From Uranotaenia lowii (taxonomy: Eukaryota; Arthropoda; Insecta; Diptera; Culicidae): a stretch of 64,000 nucleotides of DNA. Numbering within the stretch: position 1 is the first letter of the stretch; every line of letters starts with the position of its first letter. A program made the translations under genes and the position numbers. The stretch is from NCBI RefSeq assembly GCF_029784155.1, contig NC_073693.1, forward strand, positions 141,101,988 through 141,165,987. The letters are read 5' to 3'. Below the pieces are notes generated by a model. The model searched no databases. It was not told the origin of the DNA and saw only the letters and a list, made by a program, of their open reading frames with translations. Below, piece after piece: positions 13,401-23,864 of this stretch.

Positions 13401-16400
13401 CATTTTTTTCAAAATTAAGTAGCTATCAAAGGGTTGCAAGTCTTTTTGTACAGCTCAATAGTTCGTAAAAAATCTCTGTTGTACTATTTTGTAAACTTGA
13501 AAGATTTTAATTAGTTCCAAAGGGCGTTCAAAAGCAACTTCGCGTTATAGAAACTTTGAAGTAGATTAAAAGGCTTAAATCTACTTTTTTCGAACTTAAA
13601 CACGTGTTTGCATAAATAAACACAATGTGAAGTACACATTTAGTTCCGGAAGAACTTTTTATCAACTTGAAAGTGGGAATTAAGTAGAATTTAAGAACCT
13701 GAAAGTCATTTTAAAGAAAATTATCACATCGAGTAAAATCGTTGCCTACTCATGATGTTCATATAGGGCAACAAGTATGGATCTCGACTTTCAAGCAGTG
13801 AGCTCGGGTTCGAGGCTAGGTAAGAACATGTTTTTTAAATGTAATGTGATTTACTAACAAATATGGTTGATTAATATGAATCAAATTAGCGGACTTGAGA
13901 AGGCAATTGGAGGAGCGAAAGAGTATTTTTTTTTAATTTTTTATGCTGCTTATAAAAAATGGGGGGGGGGGGGGGGGGGGATTGGGAAAAAATTAATAAA
14001 ATGCTATTTTGTTAAAGATTACAGGCGGAAAGTTGAAAAAAATAATAAATTGGAGTTTTTTTTCAAAGTTTGGTATTTTTTTCAAAAATTGCTAAAACGG
14101 GGTTTGAGCTTTATACTGGGAAATTGAATATTTTTCAATTAACTATGAATATTTTTGGTAAAATTAAGTATGGGCTCCTAAATTCCTGTAGGTTAGTTGG
14201 ATAAAAATTAAAACTGATGTTTTAATGTGAATTTGCATTTGTATCGAAGCAAACGATGCTTGGTTAACTCTGTATAAATACTTTGAAATTTGAATTTTTA
14301 AACCAAACAGCGTTCCACTCAATGACAATGTATTCAAAATATAGCAAAAACTAGCAGCTGATTTTAAGATATGTTTTGATGAGGCTTTCACCTATCTAAC
14401 GGTGTATAATTTACCACGGCGATCGGCAGCGCAAGCTTTATTTTTGCTTCCGAATAAATAGAGTAAATCTAAAAAAAAATCATCTTATTTTGGGTTTCCA
14501 ATGAAGCGAAACTTTATTAGTTCATGATATTAAGGACGTTTTTTATCTCTAAACTGTGAATGAGATTATAATACATCACATCTGTATAAAAATTTATAAA
14601 TTTTTAAAGATTTATATGCTTTTTTAAGTTGTTTTGGGCTGAGAATAAAAAATCCTATTTTTAATTCTTGCGTTAAAGTTGTCGTTCATGTTTGTTTCAA
14701 AGAAGGTGTAAAAAAGGTCCTAGAAAATATCTAAATACATCATAACGTTCCTTGAATATTGGAGAATCGATACCAACATAAAAAAATTGGTTGTCGCTGA
14801 CTTGAAAAATGGACTTTTTCCGGCTTTTTGGGGATTTGAACCACTGTGCGGCGGTGTCTTGTCCGAACCAATCCCGGTTACTGCTGGAGTGAGACAAGGA
14901 TGTATCTTATCACTGCTACACACTAAGATTGCATTTATTCCGCTCGGGACCATGATCCTCCGAACCACAGAAAAAGTGTTCAAATATCACGAAATTCGAA
15001 TGAAAACTCACCCGAATCTCGTGAAGCTTCGTTTCTCCTGAAATATGGGATTGAATGTGTACGAGTGCACAGGTTCTCAAACAATTGTCCTGAACGTTGG
15101 GAGAGCAATCACCTGTACCATTGGGACTTTTCAGCTGTCACGCGTTCCTTGTAATGCCGATTCTTTCTTTCCTTTTCTAGCGGATGAGAATTGTCGCATT
15201 CTGTCACATTCACTTATATGTAGTGCAGTTCTCAAAGCGAAGTTGAAAGTGGCGCTAAGCAGAGGTGAACGTGTTGCTTGTGGAAGAATTACTGGACGCG
15301 CGGTTGCCTATTTGGAAAACGGTCATGGTCCCAATACAAATACCTGGAAGTTGCGAATTCGAGGCTGTTCGGTCAATAAACGGCAAAGCTGCAGGATCTG
15401 CATCAGTCGAGATTCAACACACAAACCGGGCATCATGGAAATCAAATTGAAAAACAAAATCACAAACATTTCATGCGTGGATTTTGTCAAAAAAGTGTGA
15501 AAAATGAAGGCAGCTGATTTTCCTAATCGTTTGAAGTGAAGTTTTAAGTACGTATCAATTATTAAAAAATAAATTTGTTTGAAAACTTAACGCTATTTTT
15601 CAATCATGCATTCTTTTTCGAAAAAAATCCCAAACCACACACTAAGATTGCATTTATCCCGCTCGGGACCATGATTCTCCGTATCACAGGAACACTGCTC
15701 AATTTAAACGAAGTTCGAATGAAAACTCACCCGAATCGCGGGACGTCTCATCTCTTCTGAAATCCGAGACAAACTTGCTACGAGAGCACAGGAACTCTAA
15801 CCAACCCCGTGAACTCAGGACAGTGTTCTCCTGAATCGCTGTACACACATTTCTTGTCAAATCTCCCATCTCTTTCTATCCTGTTTAAAAAAAAACAACC
15901 GGATTTCTGTTTCTTTCTCACCAGTGCACAAAATAAAAACCCGCGAAAGAGTTTAGTTTGCCATTTTTCCTTGCGGTACCTGTTCGTTGCTGTTTATCAG
16001 AAACAGTGAACTCATAGTGAAAATTTTCGTTGACTGCATGGTTGGGTCGTCATATTCGGGTGCAAGATTTTTCAACGCGTTTGCTGGCATGGACCGGATA
16101 AGGATAAGATTCTCACGGCGCATCGGTAAGTTTCGATGTCAGGCGGCGTTTTACTAAAAGTAATAGAAATCTTTTCTATGTCTGTATTATAGTGATGTAA
16201 ATGTAAGAAATAAATGAATATACTTTAAATAATCATTGTGTTTTTTTGTTTTTATGGGAAAATTAAAAAAATTAGAACCAGGGGAAAACGAAAGCTAATT
16301 TCACTACAAACCACAGGAGGAACACGTTTCGAGCCCGTAGGAACATTTCAAATCTCCTGCAAATTACAGGAGAAAACCGTTTCGTTCCTACAGGCGAGTT

Positions 16401-19087
16401 TGACAGTTGTTTTCCTGAGCGGGTTTTCTGTCCTGAAGTCGTCCTGTAATTTCAGCTGTTGAAAATACAGGACGAAATCGTTCCGACCACAGGAGAAAAG
16501 ATTAAGTGTGTACTTTTTCTAATCGTAATGGATGAGATTCTGACAGGATCGATCGACTGTGCACCGAACCGAGGATTGCCGTGGAATCCTACAACAATGG
16601 AGCAGCTGAACGACCTTGACCTGGCAGACGATATTGTTTTGCTCGCCCAAACACAACCGGATATGCAGAGCAAGCTCGACGACCCCACCGAAAGTTCCAA
16701 GGCAGCAGGTCTAGGTCTCAAAGTCAATGTCGGAAAGACCAAGATCAACACAGGAAATCCCTCCAGTTTCATGGTAGCTGGGCAACAAGTTGAGAAAGTG
16801 GAGTGCTTCCAGTATCTTGGTAGCCACATAACGCCTGATGGTGGTACCAGGAAAGACATCGAAACCCGGATCAGAAAGGCCCGATATGCGTTTGCGAGTC
16901 TCCGAAACATCTGGCGGTCACGCCAGATCTCTCTACGAACGTAAATCCGAATTTTCAACTCAAACGTCAAATCCGTATTACTGTACGTATCCGTGTACAG
17001 GTGCGAAACCTGGTGCACATATGCGGTGACGACGCGAAAGCTGCAAGTATTTGTAAACCGCTGCCTGCGGAATATTATCCGCGCTTGGTGGCCTGGCAAC
17101 TGGATCTCGAATGAGGAACTTCGCCGGTGTCATCAAAGGGCGCTAGAAATCGAGATTCGGAAACGTAAGTGGAGATGGATTGGGCACACGCTGCGAAAAG
17201 ATGAAAACGAGATTTGCAGAGAGGCACTAGATTGGAATCCAGAAGGTCATCGAAGAAGAGGCAGGCCCAGAAACTCGTGGCGGCGAAGCCTAGCCACCGA
17301 AATCCGACAGTTCGGACGAGAATCTTGACTGGGACCAGATGAAGACACTGGCTCCGGATCGTGGATAGGTTCTCTATAGTCGAACAGCAGTTTATTCGTA
17401 AAAACAATCAAGTAAACATCACCTAGCAATCTGTCATCTGGTTGTCAGAGCAATCTGTCAACTGGATTTTCTTCGGGGCGTAGAAGTTTTTTGACATTCT
17501 CTTAGAAGCTGAATAGCATTCTTTTCAGCTATCTAAACGACCTTCAAAGTAGCTTTAAGAACATAAATTTCAGACTGATTAGCATTCTCTTCAGACAGAA
17601 ACGAGAGCTGATTAAGCTTCTATGAAACCCTTTTTTAGGGTAATTCTGGTTGGTTGGGTATCAACTCATGATTTTTTAATAATCCTCTTCATTTGTGTTT
17701 CGTAATCTAACATCGCAAACGGCTTTAGTTTTCACGAGTACAAATCCGTTTCGAACATACAGGACAATTAGACAGTTGTTCTTCTGTAGTTTTGTTGTCC
17801 TGCAATTCAGTTGTTGAAAATACTGGACCAAATCGTCACGACCACAGGAGAAAAGATTAAGTGTGAACATATATGATTTCAGCCTACAACAAAAACATAA
17901 ATCTTTACAAAAGCCTAAAAATAGAAACTGATTACCATAAAATCTATATACACTGAGGTTTTTTTTACGCGGTATTTTGTCCCGCGTAAAAAAAAACCGC
18001 GTAAAAAAAAACCGCGTTAATTCGAAAATCCGCGTAAAAAAACCGCGTTAATTCGAAAATCCGCGTAAAAAAACCTCGTTCATTCGAAAATCCACGTAAA
18101 GAAACCCCGAAATTCGAAAATCCACGTAAAAAATCCATTTTAATTAAAAAATTTCGTGCAAAAAAGCACGTTACTAAAAAAAACGCGTAAGAACCATGAT
18201 TATTTAAAAATTTGCGTACAATGATAGTTTATTTTTAAGATAAAAAACAAAATCAATTATGTAGATTAATAGAATAGTAGAATATAGTGAGGCTTATTTG
18301 ACAGTGTGGAATTCAGATCGTCTCATGTCTCATGTCTCAGGTCTCATGTTCCATGTCTCATGTCCCATGTCTCATGTCTCAGGTCTCATGTCTCAGGTCT
18401 CATGTCTCAGGTCTCATGTCTCAGGTCTCATGTCTCAGGTCTCATGTCTCATGTCTCATGTCTCAGGTCTCAGGTCTCATGTCTCAGGTCTCATGTCTCA
18501 GGTCTCATGTCTCAGGTCTCATGTCTCAGGTCTCATGTCTCAGGTCTCATGTCTCAGGTCTCATGTCTCATGTCCCATGTCTCAGGTCTCATGTCTCATG
18601 TCTCATGTCTTAGGTCTCATGTCTCAGGTCTCATGTCTCAGGTCTTAGGTCTTATGTCTCATGTCTCATGTCTCATGTCTCAGGTCTCATGTCTCATGTC
18701 TCAGGTCTCAAGTCTCAGGTCTCATGTCTCATGTCTCGTGTCTCAGATCTCGAGTCTCATATTTCAGGTCTCAAATCTCAGGTCTCATGTCTCAGGTCTC
18801 AGGTCTCAAGTCTCAGGTCTCAAGTCTCAGGTCTCAGGTCTCAGGTCACAGATCTCATGTATCACGTTCTTAGTCTCAGAGCTAAGATTTTCCCAACTAC
18901 AAAAAGATTCTAAGTGTTTTCCTTTGAAAAAGTCTTAGAATATTTTCTCTGAAAAACCGCGTTAATTCGAAAATCCGCGTAAAAAAAAACCGCGTTAATT
19001 CGAAAAACCGCGTAAAAAAAGCCGCGTAAAAAAAACCGTGTAAAAAAACCGCGTAAAAAAAAACCTCAGTGTATATAAAAATGGATT

Positions 19088-19128
<41 letters not shown>

Positions 19129-21575
19129 TCCCTATAGACTCGGAAACTACTGAACCGATTTGCTTGCAACTTGGCAGGTGGGGGTATTGGAGGCAGGGGA
19201 AGGTTCCTATAATGGTCTGGGACCCCTTCCTCTCTCATGAAGGGGGGGAGGGGCCTCCCAAATAAAAGACAATATTTTGCATAACTCGAAAACCAATCAA
19301 GCAAATGGTATCAAATTTGGCATGGGGTGGTATTTGGGAACGAGGAATATTTACATGAATATAAGGTACCCCTCCCTCCTCTCAGTGGGGTGATAGGAAG
19401 GAGGGAGGGGGCTACCTTACATTTTTTCACATAACTCGAAAACTATTCAAGATATTGGAACGAAATTTGGCATGGGAAGGTATTTGTTTACGAAAAATAT
19501 TTCAATGGTTATTTGAGACCCCTCCCTCTTTCCAGTAAAAAGGGGGAGGGGCCTCTTTCATAATTTTTTACATAACTCAAAAACTAATTAAGCAAATAGA
19601 ACCAAATTTGGCATGGGAGGGTATTTTGATACGAATAATATTTCTATGAATATTTGAGAGCCCTCCCTCTTTCCAGGAGATATAAAGGGGGGAGGGTGCC
19701 TCTTTTATTATTTTTACATAACTCAAAAAATAATTAAGCAAATGGAACCAAATTTGGCATGGGTGGGTATTTGGGAACGTGATATGTTCTAATGATTGTT
19801 TGAGATCCCTTCCTTCTTCCAGCGGGGAGAAAGGCAAGAGGGAGGGGAGTTTCATTCAATTTTAACTGCATGACTTGAGAACTTCAACAGCAAATGGATC
19901 CAAATTTGGCATGAAACGATATTTGGGTACGAGCAATGCTTCTATCAATATTTGGTATCATTCATTCCTTCAAAGAGGTGGATAAAAAGGGGATAGGTCT
20001 CCCTTACAATTTTCAGTATAACTGAAGAGCTGATCGAGAAAAAGGAACCATATTTAACATGTGAGGTTATTTTGATACGAGAAATGTTTCTATTATAGAT
20101 TGAAGCCCCACCTTTTTTTCAGCGGACAGATATAAATGGGGAAAGAAGGGCTTTCATAGAATTTTTTTGCATAACTCGAGAATAAATCGATCAAATGAAA
20201 CCAAATTTGGCATCAAAAAGTATTTGAGTATGAAAAATACTTTTATGAATATTAAGTTATCTCCATTCATTCAATGGGGAGAACGGAAGGGGGATAGTAC
20301 TTCCTTTAAAGTTTATGCATAGTAGTAGGACATGTAGGAGAACTAAATTGGAAATACAGGAAGGAAAGAGAAAAGATTATATTAAACTTTGTTTTTAACA
20401 AATTAATTCGAGAAATGGACAAAATATAACATAAACATAACATGGATAATCAAAGATGATTTTATGATTATCCTTCTTTCAGTGAGTAGGTACATAGGAG
20501 GGGGGGGGGGAGGGGGGAATAAGCCCAATACAATTTTGATAGCATAAGCTCTCAATTAATGCTACGAAGCCAACAAATGGACACAAACATGGCATGGAAA
20601 GGTATTTGGTTACGAGATATTTTCTACGATTGTTATAGACCCTCACGCTTTACAGTGAAGAGAGGGAAAGAAAAGATTTAAGTCATATTTGTGTTGCAAT
20701 TCGAAACTCCAGCTGCAGCTCTCATCATATAACGGTTGCTTTTGAATTATGTAATAATTTGGTTTAAAATAATACTAACAGAACAATACAAAATTGAATT
20801 ATTTCTAAAAATATTATTTATTTTTGAAGGGTGGAGCAAAGCACACCGGGTCAGCTAGTAATAGAATAAAAACTCTGTCCCAATAAAACACAATTTGTTG
20901 ATTTGCGCATTATTTTTGTGTAAAAATAAAATATCATTGTCGTTTACTGAGAAAGTATTTAAAAAAAATTATTAAGCATTTTAAAACTGTTCTTTTTTTA
21001 AACTTATTTGAGTTACAAATAAAATGTATTGGTTTACGATAATTTTTGCTAAAACACCACCACTTGACTTGTTTTAAAACACAAATAAAATAAAAATAGG
21101 CTACGTTTAAGTTAATAAATTACAAATTACATTAAAAAAAATATTAACAAGAAATGAAAGTTATTTTTTCTCTGTGCATCTACAACACCGTCATGAAAAA
21201 AAATTGCGTAGTGATGATTGAACAAAGACGACGAGATTGTTCGAGAGGGGTGGGGTGGGGTGGTGAGGCGGAAGATAATTCTAACCTTTACTCTATTTTC
21301 TTTACATATTTTATATTTAAGATTTAAAATCTCTTCCGAGATTCTTCAATGCCGTTACTAGGCATGGTAATTGCTTACAATAAGAACTAGATAATAACTT
21401 TGACAATGCTCTCGTATTTGGAAACCATGACTTGGGGAAAAATCTCCATGAAAGCAACTCAACATTGACCCCGAAACAGTAAGATGGCAACAACCATAGG
21501 AAAAAAACGGAAATCCAATACTCGAAGACGACTCACCTGAAAGTTGGCTAATATTTCCTCACGGTTTTCGGACAT
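4464..21575 (-). CDS. casp: Caspar / FAS-associated factor 1 (FAF1), complete, 13 coding exons
   Basis: Ubiquitin-binding p97/VCP adaptor; in flies and mosquitoes Caspar is the negative regulator of the Imd pathway that blocks cleavage of Relish/REL2. Exons, 5' to 3' on the minus strand: 21575-21537, 10518-10450, 10386-10053, 9966-9928, 9543-9317, 9255-9152, 9091-8771, 5909-5785, 5717-5572, 5510-5356, 5291-5155, 5097-4619, 4544-4464. All borders are GT..AG, phases agree throughout, and the total is 2256 nt (751 aa). Domains: UBA about 1-46; Gly/Ser-rich linker 55-147; first ubiquitin-like domain about 172-260; second about 278-350 (DIPVRHQVWSGWP); acidic segment after 380; UAS thioredoxin-like about 430-580 (KLLAIYLHHDGSVLTNVFC); charged coiled coil about 580-645; UBX about 668-751. 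Human FAF1 has 650 residues. The p97-binding FPRR loop reads WPRR here. Intron 1 is 11 kb and packed with transposons. Confidence 0.95.
5910..7135. other. Part of caspar intron 7, no gene seen
   Basis: Intronic sequence between exon 8 and the LINE fragment. A stretch around 6500-6800 has the look of an eroded retroelement but no reading frame long enough to name. Nothing else is supported. Confidence 0.3.
7136..8560 (-). pseudogene. RTE-like LINE fragment, reverse transcriptase and C-terminal end, in caspar intron 7
   Basis: The minus strand encodes a truncated, frame-broken reverse transcriptase. The stretch 8297-7707 shows FIDFKAAYDTIDR (RT motif with the first Asp), GLRQGDGLSCMMFN and the catalytic FADDIDI. 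The stretch 7414-7136 shows the WAGHVARM tail motif that ends many RTE-type ORFs. No endonuclease is visible, so the copy is 5'-truncated. It lies between caspar exon 7 (ends 8771) and exon 8 (starts 5909), in antisense-neutral position (same strand as the gene). Family assignment is by motif only. Confidence 0.8.
9928..9966 (-). other. casp: 39-nt micro-exon of caspar
   Basis: A 39-nt exon with acceptor CTGTAG and donor GTACAT that encodes DFSFDEAFGLFEP (frame 1 to 1). It keeps the frame whether included or skipped, so it is a candidate for alternative splicing. It sits between the Gly/Ser linker and the first ubiquitin-like domain. Confidence 0.7.
10960..11215. mobile_element. Small nested MITEs in caspar intron 1
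   Basis: Inner element about 11002-11155 has inverted ends AGTCCACACTAGG (about 11003) and CCTAGTGTGGACT (about 11138) and no coding capacity. Outside it lie CATCCATTTATTACGTAACG (about 10948) and GCATTGCGTAACGAT (about 11197), which look like the two ends of an older host MITE. Classification is inferred from the inverted ends only. Confidence 0.6.
12104..13393 (-). mobile_element. mariner-type transposon, DD37E (ITmD37E) family, 1290 bp
   Basis: Ends are inverted repeats: AAGGGTGGTACGGTCAAAA at 12104 and the complement of TTTTGACCGTATCACCCTT ending at 13393, with TA on both outer sides (12102-12103 and 13394-13395). The length and TA target duplication fit the Tc1/mariner superfamily. The internal transposase is on the minus strand. 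It lies in caspar intron 1. The termini differ at only one of the first 27 positions, which suggests a fairly young insertion although the reading frame is already broken. Confidence 0.92.
12287..13238 (-). pseudogene. DD37E mariner transposase, frame-broken
   Basis: Starts MPSKEEEQRIKIL at 13238 and carries a paired helix-turn-helix region (LSLRDAANKLGVSSTTVHRAKK). The first catalytic Asp is in VVMDDETYVKADYK, the second in WPDLASCHYGKKAMEWY, and the third residue is Glu in FRPIEEYLAIVKR. There are 37 residues between the second Asp and this Glu, the DD37E signature. The frame is interrupted near 13108 and between 12671 and 12535, so no intact protein is made. The C-terminus ends near 12287. 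Confidence 0.88.
14845..17370 (+). pseudogene. RTE-like LINE, split by an inserted element
   Basis: The LINE starts near 14845 with PIPVTAGVRQGCIL (reverse transcriptase) and stops at about 14918. It resumes at 16511 with FLIVMDEIL, LADDIVLLAQTQPDMQ (FADD-type catalytic motif) and VECFQYLGSHIT, followed by the C-terminal WRWIGHTLRK and DWDQMKTLAPDR. The order and sequence match the LINE at 34275-36740, minus its insertion. The frame has extra breaks near 16945-17000. It is 5'-truncated and dead. Confidence 0.85.
14919..16510. mobile_element. TA-flanked inverted-repeat element inserted in the LINE
   Basis: The LINE frame is interrupted exactly between 14918 and 16511, and the insert has TA on both sides (14917-14918, 16511-16512). 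Its ends are CACACTAAGATTGC at 14919 and the complement CACACTTAATC at 16510, an imperfect 11-bp terminal inverted repeat. The first 130 bp recur as a direct copy at 15638-15775 (shared CCGCTCGGGACCATGAT and CGAATGAAAACTCACCCGAA). No transposase seen; probably a composite non-autonomous element of Tc1/mariner type. Confidence 0.75.
17440..17650. repeat. Dispersed repeat, copy 1 (inverted relative to 61490-61725)
   Basis: Contains CATTCTCTTAGAAGCTGAAT, ATTAGCATTCTCTTCAGACA and GAGCTGATTAAGCTTCTATG in this order. The complement of the same series occurs at 61490-61725. Non-coding; probably part of a MITE. Confidence 0.7.
17745..17865. repeat. Solo right end of the CACACTTAATC element
   Basis: The stretch ending GAAAAGATTAAGTGTG at 17865, with TCCTG and GTTGTTGAAAATAC upstream, matches the right end of the insert at 14919-16510 (same motifs near 16440-16510). 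It is a partial copy. Confidence 0.65.
17951..19071. mobile_element. Terminal-inverted-repeat element carrying a 7-bp minisatellite
   Basis: Ends CACTGAGGTTTTTTTTACGC (17951) and the complement ending CCTCAGTG (19071) form a long inverted repeat, with TATATA on both outer sides. Inside each end lies a cluster of CCGCGTAAAAAA and CCGCGTTAATTCGAAAATCC units (17975-18125 and 18950-19060). The centre is a GTCTCAK minisatellite. There is no coding capacity: long ORFs over the centre exist only because a 7-bp repeat without stops is open in all plus-strand frames. A decayed copy lies at 27935-28440. Confidence 0.85.
18319..18880 (+). repeat. 7-bp minisatellite (GTCTCAT / GTCTCAG)
   Basis: About 78 tandem copies of GTCTCAK, alternating mostly between GTCTCAT and GTCTCAG so that a 14-bp higher-order period appears. 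Copies become less regular toward the right end (AGATCTCGAGTCTCATATTT). Apparent 93-210 aa ORFs here (repeats of SQVSCLRSHVSGLM) are artefacts of the repeat. Confidence 0.95.
19072..20859 (+). mobile_element. Microsatellite-led tandem-repeat element, Helentron-like
   Basis: Begins TATATAAAAATGG, followed by a CTGT microsatellite (19090-19128), then about ten diverged units of roughly 150 bp, each with ATAACTCGAAAACT, AAATTTGGCATGG and a short GAAGGGGGGAG tract. It ends with CACCGGGTCAGCTAGTA (20843-20859). The combination of a fixed head, tetranucleotide repeat, internal tandem units and a fixed CAGCTAG tail is like non-autonomous Helentron/HINE-type or mini-me-like elements of insects. The family name is an inference. 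Confidence 0.6.
20860..21536. other. 5' part of caspar intron 1, no gene seen
   Basis: AT-rich intronic DNA ending at the GTGAGT donor of caspar exon 1 (21536-21531 on the minus strand). No element recognised. Confidence 0.4.
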
Positions 21576-21900
21576 TTTGGCAAGTTTTCCTCGAAGGAAC
21601 TTTCAGTTTTTCCCGTCAGCAGCTTGCAGCAGACCTGCTGCGAATGTTGGGAAAAAGAACAACGAGAGCCACGGGAAATAAAGACGTCTTTTTTCCCTTC
21701 CCTTTCCGCCTGGTTCTTTATTCGAGTTGATATTTTTCACGTTCTCATTTGATGAGGGTTGTCTAGCTTGCTCTCGGTCACGGACCACTGAAAATTTCCA
21801 CTGGCACTGCGAAGAACTTTCGCGGATTTCGGTCGGGACTTCCGGCCACCTCACGCTCGGGTGCTGGCAACACACTTACCCAACAACACTTCCGCACTTT
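21576..21900 (-). promoter_or_regulatory. casp: Likely caspar 5' UTR and core promoter region
   Basis: Sequence upstream of the caspar ATG (21575). It is more GC-rich than its surroundings up to about 21900, as expected for a 5' untranslated exon and promoter. No TATA box or clear initiator could be fixed, so the start site is not defined. Confidence 0.35.
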
Positions 21901-22930
21901 TCACTCAAATAAAGTCCTGCGCGACGAAAAAAATACGCTTTTGTGTTGGCTCTTCATCAAAAAACGCACCACCATCAATTTTGACGACTGACTTTTGCAA
22001 ACTTCTTTCTTTCTTCTTTTTGTCACGACGACTGCTGTGCGCTGATGATGAGTGATAATTAATGATCGTTTGATGATCAATGATGGTTAATGATGACGTT
22101 TTTGAATGGTTTTGCACTGTTGAAAATTTTGAGTCGTTAGTTGTTTAATTTTTAACACTTGAAAAGAATCAATAAAATTTCAAATCGGAAAGTTGGTTAA
22201 ATAAGCCAATTTTAATGACTTAACTTGATCGGGAACAGATGAAATTTCCTCTAAATTTCTATTTTTTTTGTATATGTAAAAGCTACGACTCAAACCTGTT
22301 TTCCATTCTGTTAGCGATTTTTGAATTTTTTTTTAATATCGTACAATATGCGCCGGAGGGTATCAATTTTCCTAAAATTTTACCACAGCTTATAAGCTAT
22401 CTATAGATTTAGATTAAGCAATAAATTTATTTCGTACATCAAAAGTGGACTTTTGAGGGGGTGTTCCCAGCGAGCAAATAGATGCTATTTTTAAGAAACG
22501 CGTTGTTGTTGATGTTATTCAATTGGGTTTGCATAATTTGAGTTCAAAGTAGAAAATATTGTGCAGCAAAGATTTTATGCTCGATTCTTGCTTGAGATTT
22601 TTTTTTTAAATAGGTAAAAAATCAAAAATAGGTAAAACTATGGAATATTCAAAAGATAATGTTTCAAATCAATTATCAACTTTCTCGAAGACCGCGAATG
22701 ATGCGTTCTGAGAAAAAATACAGTATATTTTTCTCACATTTGAAATATGCGAATTGATAAATATATAGGTAAATCGAAATCTTTTAAATCAAAAACACAA
22801 AAACGTGCTTTATTGACGAGAGAAAATATTACTGTTGCAGTTTTCAAAATTGGAAGAATTTTTTTAAGCATTGTAGGTATCTCTAAAACCTCAAATTCAA
22901 AATCGATTTTTTATGCATTTATGTTTGTTC
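21901..22930. other. Intergenic, no gene seen
   Basis: AT-rich sequence between the caspar promoter and the SINE. It contains a run of TGATGA-type short repeats (22035-22100). No gene supported. Confidence 0.4.
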
Positions 22931-23265
22931 ATGAGGCGCTGCGGTGGTCTAGCAGATGACTGGCGTCATTCTGGTAAACCAGGAATACTGGGTTCCATTC
23001 CCGGTATCAGCAAGAAAACTTTTCGATTCGAATCCTATAAGTTTCCGACAGGTAAAATGCATTTCCATTAATAACTAAATAGACAAACTAAATATTTCAC
23101 AGGAAATGCATTTCAGGATAAAGACTATTGCAAGAGGAATGGGTTGCCGCAACCATTGTTGTAGGTCTCTGAGGGTTGGATGCCATCCTTCGATGAACCA
23201 TTGGCTGTGGAAGCCCTAGAAACAATTCGAAGGCAAGCCTTAGGCAGGACCTTTTGTTCATCAGT
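22931..23265 (+). mobile_element. tRNA-derived SINE
   Basis: The head looks like a tRNA gene: an A-box-like TGGTCTAGCAG at about 22945 and a B-box-like GGTTCCATTCC at 22991-23001, about 40 bp apart. A non-tRNA tail runs to about 23265, and a stretch of this tail recurs at 2205-2285. It cannot fold as a functional tRNA and does not match a known isotype. Confidence 0.6.
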
Positions 23266-23864
23266 TATTTTTGCCGTGAATTCGTAGTTTTGACTCAGTC
23301 TACAAAAACATCGATTTTGAACTGATTGACGGCTGTTTGATAGAATTTAAGTAATAAGATGTCTTCAAACTAAAAGGTCAAAAGGAAACAAAATTTGAAC
23401 ATTATAAACTTCAAATAAGGTTTGAAGAAATGAGTAAACCATTTATTCGAAATACTAATAAATACAATTTCATTGGTAAATGCGTAATAGCTAAGAGTAA
23501 TAAATGTTCTTATTTGCCTACACGTATGTACTGAGTTGCTGTGCCAGACGAGACGTTCCGTTCGAGATGGCCGTTATACGAAAAAAAACTTCCAGAGATT
23601 TGTCTTACCAAATCATACTACAAACACTATCGTTTTCAAAACTTATAACATCACACATACCGATACACTTTTACCAGCAAATAGCCTTTGTATTCACCGA
23701 TTTCAAGATTTTTCATTTATCGAACGCTTCTCATTAAATGGGCGGAATATGCGCTACTTTGTTTCATTTCCTAGACTAGAATCACCAATGGTTAAACTGC
23801 ATAGCGCGCTCAGTTCTTTCCCTCCTTGTGCGTTGTTCCCAAAGTCTGTACATCGTATCGCGAC
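23266..23864. other. Intergenic and 3' flank of the coiled-coil gene
   Basis: No gene recognised between the SINE and the stop codon of the coiled-coil gene at 23865. Confidence 0.3.

Noticed and set aside
18298..18938. Several overlapping plus-strand ORFs of 70-210 codons with SQVSCLRSHVSG repeats
   Set aside because: They are produced by the stop-free 7-bp minisatellite, which is open in all three plus frames; no gene-like start, splice or composition.
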